Source of the DNA: Desulfobulbaceae bacterium
GTDB taxonomy: Bacteria; Desulfobacterota; Desulfobulbia; Desulfobulbales; Desulfobulbaceae
Direction: 5' to 3'
NCBI GenBank assembly: GCA_007121995.1
Contig: SKJK01000345.1
Coordinates: forward strand, 1-6,320
Length of the DNA: 6,320 nt
A model generated the notes under the pieces. The model searched no databases, was not told where the DNA came from, and was given only the letters and a program-made list of their open reading frames with translations. The position numbers and the translations under genes were made by a program. Positions 1-5,635 of the stretch are shown in pieces. Numbering within the stretch: position 1 is the stretch's first letter; the number at the start of each line of letters is the position of its first letter.

Positions 1-2
1 GA

Positions 3-314
3 TTGGCCGAACTGGTGGCAACGTATGAACTCGCCCTGTCCCGGCAGATGGGGACCGACGATATAGAGGAGGTCGCTGTAGCAGCTGCTGCAGGGCGGGT
101 CGCAAGTCTGCTGGTTGACGCCGACCGTGAAGTTTCGGGCAGGGTGGCTTCGGAGACGGGGCAGGTAACCTTCAGTGCACCATCCCAACCGGTATTGGGC
201 GACATCCTCGACGACTTGGCGGAAATGGTCTTACGAAAAAAAGGCACGGTAGTGATTGTTCCGGCCAATCGGATGCCCACGGCCACCGGTGTTGCCGCCA
301 CGTATCGTTTCTAG
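3..314 (+). CDS. baeRF-family protein (release-factor-1-like), C-terminal part, 5' end outside window
   Basis: The reading frame is open to the left edge, so this is the last ~103 residues of a longer protein; the TTG at position 3 is an internal Leu codon rather than a start. The piece resembles the C-terminal domain of bacterial archaeo-eukaryotic release factor (baeRF) proteins, probably family 3. It has an AAAAGRVASLLVDADREVSG stretch, then a GDILDDLAEMVLRKKGTVV helix/strand, and ends in a PANRMPTATGVAATYRF tail typical of that family. These proteins share the eRF1/Pelota-like fold and are thought to act on ribosomes or in stress, but their biochemical role is not settled. Family members are usually about 350-400 residues, so roughly two thirds are missing here. 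It ends at TAG 312-314, and 114 bases separate it from the next gene, so it need not share its promoter. The family call is fairly secure; the subfamily and function are not. Confidence 0.72.
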   Translation: MAELVATYELALSRQMGTDDIEEVAVAAAAGRVASLLVDADREVSGRVASETGQVTFSAPSQPVLGDILDDLAEMVLRKKGTVVIVPANRMPTATGVAATYRF

Positions 315-340
315 TCGGCCATGTACAGTAAAAAACACCA

Positions 341-355
341 TCCAGGCAGCCTGGA
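341..355. repeat. Short perfect palindrome (6-bp arms, 3-base loop)
   Basis: TCCAGG at 341-346 and CCTGGA at 350-355 are perfect inverted arms around CAG. On the + strand no T-run follows, so it is not a good terminator for the upstream gene. On the - strand the hairpin would be followed by a run of T (the A-run at 330-335), but no - strand gene is supported here. Its place between two genes and next to a possible -35 box makes an operator or a small mRNA hairpin possible. Arms of this length can occur by chance. Confidence 0.35.
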
Positions 356-380
356 GAAAGGAGAACCGTGTACCAATAAT
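352..380 (+). promoter_or_regulatory. Weak candidate sigma-70 promoter for the YeeE/YedE pair
   Basis: TGGAGA (352-357) and AATAAT (375-380) are separated by 17 bases and match the -35 and -10 consensus at 4 of 6 and 5 of 6 positions. Transcription would begin near 387, giving a leader of about 40 bases before the ATG at 429. The right arm of the 341-355 palindrome overlaps the -35 box, which would suit a repressor site. This rests only on visual consensus matching. Confidence 0.25.
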
Positions 381-413
381 CCATGCACTCATGCAGAAAT
401 TCAATAAAAATGC

Positions 414-420
414 AAGGAGG
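414..420 (+). promoter_or_regulatory. Strong ribosome binding site of first YeeE/YedE gene
   Basis: AAGGAGG lies 8 bases before the ATG at 429, a near-perfect Shine-Dalgarno sequence at good spacing. It fixes the start of this gene and argues against other in-frame starts. Confidence 0.85.
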
Positions 421-428
421 ACAGAATT

Positions 429-968
429 ATGCAGAGCAAAACCAACAATGGTGGCTGGAGCCCGTATCTGGCAGGAGCCCTTCTGGGCCTGTTGGCGGTG
501 CTTTCGGTATACGCGACCACTCAACTGATGGGCAAAAGCACCTACCTGGGCGCATCCACCACTTTTGTGCGCGCCGCCGGCTTTATCGAGCAGATGTTTG
601 TCGCCGAACATGTGGCCACCAATGAGTATTTTGTCAAAACCAGAGTGGTGGTTGATTGGCAGTTCATGCTCGTGACCGGCATCTTTTTGGGGGCGTTGAT
701 CTCGTCGGTTTCCGATCGGAGTTTTCGCCTGGAGGCAGTACCACCCACGTGGCAGAAACGCTTCGGTCCCTCCACTGTCAAACGGGCCCTCGGTGCCTTC
801 GGCGGCGGTATAGTCGCCATGGTGGGCGCACGTATGGCCGATGGTTGTCCGAGCGGGCACGGACTCAGCGGCATGATGCAACTGTCTGTGAGTGCGTTTG
901 TGTCTTTGGTGATGTTCTTTTCCATTGGCGTCGTGGTTGCGGCATTTGTGTATAAAAGGAGGTCGTGA
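429..968 (+). CDS. YeeE/YedE family half-size membrane transporter, subunit 1
   Basis: A 179-residue inner-membrane protein of the YeeE/YedE (Sulf_transp) family. Full-length members such as thiosulfate transporter TsuA are about twice this size and carry sulfur compounds through a pore lined by conserved cysteines. Hydrophobic segments are visible near residues 13-32, 75-95, 118-136 and 150-176. A soluble-looking stretch lies at about 35-70. The signature GARMADGCPSGHGLSGMMQL spans residues 133-152, with Cys140 as the likely conserved transport cysteine. The C-terminus is basic (YKRRS), consistent with a cytoplasmic end. The stop TGA (966-968) overlaps the start of the second half-size gene, so the two are almost certainly made together as a heteromer, as in PmpA/PmpB-like pairs. 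The substrate (thiosulfate, sulfide or another sulfur species) cannot be read from sequence. No TusA-like sulfur carrier or rhodanese is in the window. Confidence 0.85.
   Translation: MQSKTNNGGWSPYLAGALLGLLAVLSVYATTQLMGKSTYLGASTTFVRAAGFIEQMFVAEHVATNEYFVKTRVVVDWQFMLVTGIFLGALISSVSDRSFRLEAVPPTWQKRFGPSTVKRALGAFGGGIVAMVGARMADGCPSGHGLSGMMQLSVSAFVSLVMFFSIGVVVAAFVYKRRS
956..963 (+). promoter_or_regulatory. Ribosome binding site deciding the start of YeeE/YedE subunit 2
   Basis: AAGGAGGT at 956-963 lies inside the last codons of the upstream gene. It is 4 bases from the ATG at 968 and only 1 base from the in-frame GTG at 965. The GTG is too close to be used efficiently, so ATG 968 is preferred. The stop of subunit 1 and this ATG share base 968, which suggests translational coupling. 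Confidence 0.75.
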
Positions 969-1498
969 TGGGTATTGAACAGTGGTTGGGATTGCTGACC
1001 GGGATAGCTTTTGGCTTTCTGCTCCAGAAGGGACGAGTTCTGCGTTTTGACAAGCAGGTAGGCGCTCTGCTCCTCAAAGATATGACTATTTTTAAGTTCA
1101 TGCTTTCAGCCATTATGGTGGGGATGGTCGGCATTCTTTTTCTTGCCGATCAGGGCATCATCACCTTGAGCCATAAGCCGATGAATGTAGGCCCCATCCT
1201 GATTGGTGGTGCTCTTTTCGGTGCCGGTTGGGCGGTCATGGGGTTTTGTCCCGGCACCTCTGTAGGGGCAATGGGTGAAGGCCGATGGCATGCTCTTTTT
1301 GCCATTCTCGGCATGATTGCAGGAGCCGCCCTCTTTGCTGAACTCTATCCTTTCTTTGTATCCACAGTCTACACCTGGAAGGATTTCGGAGGAATCGGCC
1401 TACCGGAAACACTGGCCTATTCCCCATGGATCATTGTTGCCGTATTTTGGGTGGTCGTCATCGCCATGTTTTTGTTTTTTGAAAAAAAAGGACTGTAA
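968..1498 (+). CDS. YeeE/YedE family half-size membrane transporter, subunit 2
   Basis: A 176-residue membrane protein matching the other half of the YeeE/YedE fold (often labelled DUF6691 or YeeE/YedE). The order of visible elements is an N-terminal hydrophobic segment (about residues 4-22) and a second at about 38-58. The glycine-rich signature GALFGAGWAVMGFCPGTSVG follows, with Cys94 in the CPG motif, then further hydrophobic segments at about 107-126 and 150-171. It ends with a short basic tail (EKKGL). Together the two proteins would rebuild the pseudo-symmetric transporter, each giving one conserved cysteine motif to the conduction path. The start chosen is ATG 968; GTG 965 would add one residue. 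The stop TAA is followed within 20 bases by a GC-rich hairpin, so the pair appears to form its own two-gene unit. Import of a reduced sulfur compound is the likely role, but the substrate is unknown. Confidence 0.85.
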   Translation: MGIEQWLGLLTGIAFGFLLQKGRVLRFDKQVGALLLKDMTIFKFMLSAIMVGMVGILFLADQGIITLSHKPMNVGPILIGGALFGAGWAVMGFCPGTSVGAMGEGRWHALFAILGMIAGAALFAELYPFFVSTVYTWKDFGGIGLPETLAYSPWIIVAVFWVVVIAMFLFFEKKGL

Positions 1499-1514
1499 AA
1501 AAATCCTCATTGCC

Positions 1515-1556
1515 GCCCCTCCCCTCTGGTCCGACTCAGAGTCCACGGGGAGGGGC
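1515..1556 (+). terminator. GC-rich terminator-like hairpin after the YeeE/YedE pair
   Basis: GCCCCTCCCC (1515-1524) pairs perfectly with GGGGAGGGGC (1547-1556). The 22-base loop can close further through TGG (1527-1529) with CCA (1543-1545). The hairpin begins 17 bases after the stop codon at 1496-1498. The + strand downstream sequence is only modestly T-rich, with no clean U-run, so termination may be partial or helped by Rho. On the - strand the A-run near 1497-1503 would supply T residues, but at some distance. Confidence 0.6.
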
Positions 1557-1663
1557 TATACACTTTCTTCTCACCGATACCGGTAGTGTCCATTTCTCTT
1601 CCGTCCCTGCGTACCTGCTTCGATCGCGATATCATCCTGATGTTACCTCTAACTTCATACATG

Positions 1664-1710
1664 ACTATTTTTTTGAATATTTTTTTTATTCAATAAATCT
1701 ACAAAATAAC
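1664..1710. other. AT-rich block with two T-tracts, possible UP element or curved DNA
   Basis: This stretch is almost all A/T, in contrast to the GC-richer flanks. T7 at 1668-1674 and T8 at 1680-1687 are centred about 12-13 bases apart, roughly one helical turn. TTGAAT (1673-1678) and ATTCAA (1688-1693) form a perfect 6-bp inverted repeat around the second tract. It lies immediately upstream of the promoter candidate at 1715-1743, where an RNA polymerase UP element or a bend would act. Confidence 0.4.
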
Positions 1711-1714
1711 TGTA

Positions 1715-1743
1715 TTGCCCCTGGTCGCTCGTCAACGTACAAT
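1715..1743 (+). promoter_or_regulatory. Candidate sigma-70 promoter of the acs-pdh operon
   Basis: TTGCCC (1715-1720) and TACAAT (1738-1743) are exactly 17 bases apart and match the consensus boxes at 4 of 6 and 5 of 6 positions. An AT-rich block lies directly upstream. Transcription would start near 1750, giving a leader of about 150 bases before the ATG at 1903. It is the best promoter-like match I see in the gap. I found no convincing sigma-54 (GG-N10-GC) site there. Confidence 0.5.
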
Positions 1744-1817
1744 GAACTAAAAATGTTTTGCTTGAGGATCAATATTCATATCCTTTTCAGGGCGGATCGT
1801 TTGTCGGTATCCCTGAG

Positions 1818-1837
1818 CATGCCTCATTTCCGGCATG
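1818..1837. repeat. Inverted repeat CATGCC-N8-GGCATG in the presumed leader
   Basis: The 6-bp arms at 1818-1823 and 1832-1837 are perfect, with an 8-base spacer. The 20-base span is the size of a typical dimeric regulator site. It would lie about 70-90 bases downstream of the predicted transcription start. It could be an operator, an RNA hairpin or chance. Confidence 0.35.
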
Positions 1838-1892
1838 AAGCTTACATTTGGTCTACTTTGAGCTCACGCATGGCAAAATAATAATTGACCGT

Positions 1893-1896
1893 GGAG
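1893..1896 (+). promoter_or_regulatory. Ribosome binding site fixing the start of the synthetase gene
   Basis: GGAG at 1893-1896 is 6 bases from the ATG at 1903. The longer in-frame start, TTG 1885, would place this site inside the coding region and has no comparable signal upstream, so ATG 1903 is preferred. Confidence 0.6.
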
Positions 1897-1902
1897 AATT
1901 CT

Positions 1903-3666
1903 ATGCTTTTCCAACCCATCAAAAAGAATATCAAGGCCATGGCGGTGCAGCCCAACCTGATCGACTATACCACCACCCGGGTCGAATTTTCCTGGAAAGC
2001 GGTACGTCATGAATTAAGCGGTCTGCCCGGTGGTCAAGGCATCAACATCGCCCATGAAGCTATTGACCGCCATACCGAGGGGGCCAATCAGAACCGGGTT
2101 GCCATCCGTTTTCTTGATAAGGACGGTGGCGTCACCGATCTTAGTTACGCCGACCTCAGGGATCGTTCCAACCGATTCGCTAACCTGCTTCGCAGCCTGA
2201 ACGTTGCCAAAGGCGATCGTATTTTCTGGTTGGCCGGCCGCATCCCCCTTCTCTACTCAATTTTCTTTGGGACACTCAAAAATCTCAACGTCTTCTGTCC
2301 TCTCTTTGCGGCTTTTGGACCAGAGCCTGTTTGTCAGCGACTGGAGCGAGGCAACGCCCGCATTCTGGTCACCACTGGCAAACAATATACCAAAAAAATA
2401 GCCCCTCTTCTTAATCGGCTACCGGAACTTCATTACATTCTGCTCGTTGACAGTGCGGATGATATCAATGATCAGGTTCTTTCTTTACCGCGTCTTATGA
2501 ATGAAGCTACCGATAATTTCACAATTCCACCCACCGATCCCGAGGACATGGCTATTCTCCATTTCACCAGCGGCACCACTGGTTTGCCCAAAGGTGCGGT
2601 ACATGTCCACAATGCCGTACAGACCCATTTTATAACCGGCCGCTATGTTCTTGATCTGCACCAGGAGGACATCTACTGGTGTACCGCTGATCCCGGCTGG
2701 GTAACCGGCACCTCCTATGGAATCATCACGCCCCTGCTGCACGGGGTCACCTCCATTGTTGATGAAGCCGATTTTGAACCCGAACGCTGGTACCGTATTC
2801 TCCAGGAGCAGAAAGTGACGGTCTGGTACACGGCACCAACCGCGATCAGGATGCTGATGCGTGCTCCTGAGGAACTGCCCCGAAAATTTGATCTTTCGGC
2901 GCTGCGACTGGTCCACAGTGTCGGCGAACCTCTCAATCCTGAAGCAGTACTCTGGGGACAAAGAGCATTGGGCCTACCTATCCATGACAACTGGTGGCAA
3001 ACGGAAACAGGTGGCATTATGATCGCCAACTATGCTGCTTTCGAGGTGCGTCCCGGTTCCATGGGATTACCCCTGCCGGGAATTGATGCAGCCATCCTCA
3101 CGCATCTTGATGCCGATTCCGTGCGCGAGGAAGGAGTCGGGGTGGAGGGAGAACTGGCTTTGAGGCGGGGCTGGCCCTCCATGTTCCGCACCTATCTCCA
3201 CGATGAAGAACGCTATCGTAAATGCTTTGTCGGAGAATGGTACCTCACCGGCGACCTTGCCCGACGTGATGATGATGGATATTACTGGTTCATAGGTCGA
3301 GCCGATGACATCATTAAAACAGCCGGACACATGGTGGGCCCCTTTGAAGTAGAAAGCTGTCTCATGGGACATCCAGCTGTAGCCGAGGCCGGGGTTATCG
3401 GCAAACCTGAATCCACCATCGGTGAACTCGTCAAGGCCTTTGTCGTTCTCAAGGCCGGTTACAAGGCAGGCGATCAGCTGCGCCGGGAACTGATCGGTTT
3501 CGGCCGCATCCATCTGGGCTCGGTTGTAGCTCCTAAAGAAATAGATTTTGTTGACAACCTACCCAAAACACGCAGCGGAAAAATCATGCGCCGTCTGCTC
3601 AAGGCCCGGGAACTGAACCTGCCCATTGGTGACACCTCCACTCTGGAAGGGAGCTCGACATCATGA
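1903..3666 (+). CDS. acsA: Acetate--CoA ligase (AMP-forming), AcsA-type
   Basis: A 587-residue cytoplasmic adenylate-forming enzyme that would convert acetate, ATP and CoA to acetyl-CoA, AMP and PPi. It resembles the shorter AcsA type of Bacillus (about 570 residues) along its whole length. Visible motifs in order are: the phosphate-binding loop [10 protein letters not shown] (residues 222-231); [18 protein letters not shown], typical of acetyl-CoA synthetases; NWWQTETGG (363-371), whose Trp pair keeps the acyl pocket small in characterised enzymes; YLTGD with Asp451 for ribose binding; GRADD (465-469) with the hinge region; and [11 protein letters not shown] (554-564), where Lys560 is the catalytic and usually acetylatable lysine. 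Motif A8 reads KTAGHMVGP, with Met477 where many relatives have Arg. The gene ends in ATGA shared with the E1 alpha start, so it is first in the dehydrogenase operon. Propionate or another short acid as substrate remains possible. Confidence 0.88.
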   Translation: MLFQPIKKNIKAMAVQPNLIDYTTTRVEFSWKAVRHELSGLPGGQGINIAHEAIDRHTEGANQNRVAIRFLDKDGGVTDLSYADLRDRSNRFANLLRSLNVAKGDRIFWLAGRIPLLYSIFFGTLKNLNVFCPLFAAFGPEPVCQRLERGNARILVTTGKQYTKKIAPLLNRLPELHYILLVDSADDINDQVLSLPRLMNEATDNFTIPPTDPEDMAILHFTSGTTGLPKGAVHVHNAVQTHFITGRYVLDLHQEDIYWCTADPGWVTGTSYGIITPLLHGVTSIVDEADFEPERWYRILQEQKVTVWYTAPTAIRMLMRAPEELPRKFDLSALRLVHSVGEPLNPEAVLWGQRALGLPIHDNWWQTETGGIMIANYAAFEVRPGSMGLPLPGIDAAILTHLDADSVREEGVGVEGELALRRGWPSMFRTYLHDEERYRKCFVGEWYLTGDLARRDDDGYYWFIGRADDIIKTAGHMVGPFEVESCLMGHPAVAEAGVIGKPESTIGELVKAFVVLKAGYKAGDQLRRELIGFGRIHLGSVVAPKEIDFVDNLPKTRSGKIMRRLLKARELNLPIGDTSTLEGSSTS

Positions 3667-4640
3667 CTACATTGGACAAAAAACACGCGACCCGTTTATT
3701 GCGGCAGATGTTGCTTATCCGTCGTTTTGAAGAAAAATCCGCGGAGATGTACAGTGCCACCAAGATTCGCGGTTTTCTCCATTTGTATATTGGTGAAGAG
3801 GCAGTGGCGGTGGGGGTCATGGCGACGCTCACCCCGGAGGATGCTGTGGTTGCCACCTATCGCGAACACGGCCAGGCCCTGGCGCGAGGTATGAGCGCTG
3901 ACAGTATCATGGCAGAGATGTTCGGCAAAAAAGAGGGATGTTGTCTTGGCCGGGGAGGATCAATGCATCTCTTTGATGCGGCTACCCGTTTTTACGGCGG
4001 CAATGCCATTGTTGCCGGTGGTCTACCCCTGGCGGTGGGTCTGGCTCTGGCTGATGCAATGCAAGGCCGCAAAAGGGTGACTTGCTGCTTTTTCGGAGAC
4101 GGCGCCGTTGCTGAAGGTGATTTCCATGAATCCATGAATCTGGCCTCCTTGTGGCGACTACCGGTCCTGTTTTTGTGCGAAAACAATCTCTATGCCATGG
4201 GCACCGCCCTGCGCTACACCCAGGCCAATCAGGATATTGCCGCCAAGGGGGCCTCTTATAATATGGCTTCCGCGGTCGTTGATGGTATGGATGTGATAGC
4301 CGTTGAAGAAGCAGCCAATATTGCGGTCACCCATATTCGCAGCGGACAGGGGCCGTATCTCCTTGAATGCCGCACGTATCGTTTTCGTCCCCATTCCATG
4401 TTCGACACCGAACAGTACCGCACCAAAGCAGAAGTTGAAGAATGGAAACAGCGCGACCCCATCGAATTGCTGGCCGACCAGCTTACTGGAGCCGGCCTGT
4501 TCAGCGAGGAAGAGCGACAAACCCTAGAGCAGGACGTTGCCGTCGAGGTTGAGGACTCAGTAGCCTTTGCCGAAGCCGGGACCTGGGAGGCGGTTGAAGA
4601 CCTGACCCGTTTTGTCTATTCGGAAAGGAGGAAGGCATGA
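3663..4640 (+). CDS. pdhA: Thiamine-diphosphate-dependent dehydrogenase E1 subunit alpha, pyruvate dehydrogenase type
   Basis: A 325-residue E1 alpha subunit, the usual length for the alpha2beta2 type. With E1 beta it decarboxylates a 2-oxoacid on thiamine diphosphate and passes the acyl group to the E2 lipoyl arm. Visible landmarks are [12 protein letters not shown] (37-48, with His40), YREHGQ (65-70), GRGGSMH (96-102), and the thiamine diphosphate motif running from GDG (145-147) to ENN (173-175), with Asp146 and Asn175 as Mg2+ ligands. The loop RFRPHSMFD (240-248) contains the expected His-Ser pair. This loop, followed by [16 protein letters not shown], favours pyruvate dehydrogenase over branched-chain enzymes. 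An acetoin dehydrogenase (AcoA) is the main alternative. A GGGAG site at 3649-3653 is 9 bases from the ATG, and the start overlaps the synthetase stop (ATGA). Pro243 and Phe247 differ from the common GHSMSD form. Confidence 0.87.
   Translation: MTTLDKKHATRLLRQMLLIRRFEEKSAEMYSATKIRGFLHLYIGEEAVAVGVMATLTPEDAVVATYREHGQALARGMSADSIMAEMFGKKEGCCLGRGGSMHLFDAATRFYGGNAIVAGGLPLAVGLALADAMQGRKRVTCCFFGDGAVAEGDFHESMNLASLWRLPVLFLCENNLYAMGTALRYTQANQDIAAKGASYNMASAVVDGMDVIAVEEAANIAVTHIRSGQGPYLLECRTYRFRPHSMFDTEQYRTKAEVEEWKQRDPIELLADQLTGAGLFSEEERQTLEQDVAVEVEDSVAFAEAGTWEAVEDLTRFVYSERRKA
4625..4631 (+). promoter_or_regulatory. Ribosome binding site of E1 beta inside the end of E1 alpha
   Basis: AAGGAGG at 4625-4631 lies in the last codons of E1 alpha, 5 bases before the ATG at 4637. 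With the ATGA overlap at 4637-4640 it indicates strong, coupled translation suited to 1:1 subunits. Confidence 0.8.
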
Positions 4641-5635
4641 ACCAACAGACAGCTGTGCGAACCACCACCTATCGCGAGGCGGTGCGCGAGGCGTTGTGCG
4701 AGGCCCTGCGCCGCGATGAACGGGTTTTTCTCATGGGCGAGGATGTCGGCCATTACGGTGGATGTTACGCAGTCAGCAAAGGTATGCTGACTGAATTCGG
4801 TCCGGAACGAATCCGCGACACCCCTCTGTGCGAATCAGGGTTTGTCGGCGTCGGCATTGGTGCCGCCCTGGGTGGTATGCGACCGATCGTCGAGGTGATG
4901 ACTGTGAACTTCAGCCTGCTGGCCCTGGATCAGATCGTCAACAATGCCGCCACACTGCTGCATATGTCCGGCGGCCAGTTCAACGTGCCGCTGGTGATCC
5001 GCATGGCAACCGGTGCCGGCAAACAGTTGGCAGCCCAGCATGCCCACTCCTTCGAGGGATGGTACGCTCACATCCCCGGCATTCGGGTATTGTCACCGGC
5101 CACACTGGAAGATGCCCGCGGCATGCTCTGGACAGCTCTGGAAGATCCGGATCCGGTGCTCATTTTCGAGAACAACACCCTCTACAATATGGAAGGCATC
5201 CTGGCCGATGACGCCGGTCCAGTCGAGATCGACCATGCTCGGGTCCGGCGGCCCGGACGCGATATCACCCTGATCACCTACAGCGCCAGCCTGTTCAAAT
5301 CTCTTGATGCCGCCGAGATCGTGGTCAAAGACGGCATTGAGGTTGAAGTGATCGACCTGCGGACCCTGCGACCTCTGGATGACGCCACCTATATTGCCTC
5401 GATCGCAAAAACCCACCGGGTACTCATCGTTGACGAAGGTTGGCGCAGCGGCGGTCTCTCCGCCGAAATATCGGCCCGGATCACCGAACAGGCCTTTTAC
5501 GACCTTGATCTGCCGGTTGAGCGACTCTGCACAGCCGAGGTCCCTATTCCCTATGCTGGCCATATGGAAGAAGCGGCACTTCCCCAGGTTGACAAGATTG
5601 TCGCAATTATACGGAGGATGATGGATCATGGGTGA
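4637..5635 (+). CDS. pdhB: 2-oxoacid dehydrogenase E1 subunit beta, pyruvate dehydrogenase type
   Basis: A 332-residue transketolase-like E1 beta subunit that pairs with E1 alpha to form the thiamine-dependent active site. Visible elements are the N-terminal [20 protein letters not shown] and [27 protein letters not shown] with Glu66, the glutamate that activates the thiamine ring; the [20 protein letters not shown] helix; and [15 protein letters not shown] with His135, equivalent to the active-site histidine that contacts substrate and lipoyl groups. The C-terminal domain contains [11 protein letters not shown] and VDEGWRSGG. The late motif [16 protein letters not shown] is typical of pyruvate dehydrogenase E1 beta. 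The length is normal and nothing appears broken. It overlaps E1 alpha by 4 bases and E2 by 8 bases. Substrate choice between pyruvate and acetoin rests on overall resemblance only. Confidence 0.88.
   Translation: MNQQTAVRTTTYREAVREALCEALRRDERVFLMGEDVGHYGGCYAVSKGMLTEFGPERIRDTPLCESGFVGVGIGAALGGMRPIVEVMTVNFSLLALDQIVNNAATLLHMSGGQFNVPLVIRMATGAGKQLAAQHAHSFEGWYAHIPGIRVLSPATLEDARGMLWTALEDPDPVLIFENNTLYNMEGILADDAGPVEIDHARVRRPGRDITLITYSASLFKSLDAAEIVVKDGIEVEVIDLRTLRPLDDATYIASIAKTHRVLIVDEGWRSGGLSAEISARITEQAFYDLDLPVERLCTAEVPIPYAGHMEEAALPQVDKIVAIIRRMMDHG

Larger units (their letters stand above)
1499..1902. other. Gene-free regulatory interval between the transporter pair and the acs-pdh operon
   Basis: About 400 bases without a supported gene. 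In order it contains a GC-rich hairpin (1515-1556), ~100 bases in which I see nothing distinctive, a very AT-rich block (1664-1710), a promoter candidate (1715-1743), an inverted repeat (1818-1837) and the ribosome binding site of the synthetase gene (1893-1896). A 123-codon open frame crosses it (1510-1881). It begins inside the hairpin, has no recognisable domain and its composition is unlike the neighbouring proteins, so I treat it as chance. Confidence 0.7.

Noticed and set aside
231..881. A 216-codon open frame on the - strand
   Set aside because: It is antisense to the well-supported first YeeE/YedE gene and the end of the baeRF gene, and its His/Gly/Arg-rich translation shows no domain.
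1510..1881. A 123-codon open frame on the + strand in the intergenic region
   Set aside because: It starts within the terminator-like hairpin, has no ribosome binding site or recognisable domain, and runs through the AT-rich block and the promoter candidate; its translation looks like non-coding sequence.
1871..1887. A TGGCA-like sigma-54 promoter just ahead of the synthetase gene
   Set aside because: The -24-like TGGC is present but the GC expected at -12 is absent at the required spacing, and the position would leave almost no room for the ribosome binding site.
1885..1902. TTG 1885 as the start of the synthetase gene
   Set aside because: ATG 1903 has a properly spaced GGAG; the TTG has no such signal, and the six extra residues match nothing conserved.
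2485..2961. A 158-codon open frame on the - strand
   Set aside because: It lies wholly inside the acetyl-CoA synthetase gene, opposite its core motifs, and resembles no family.
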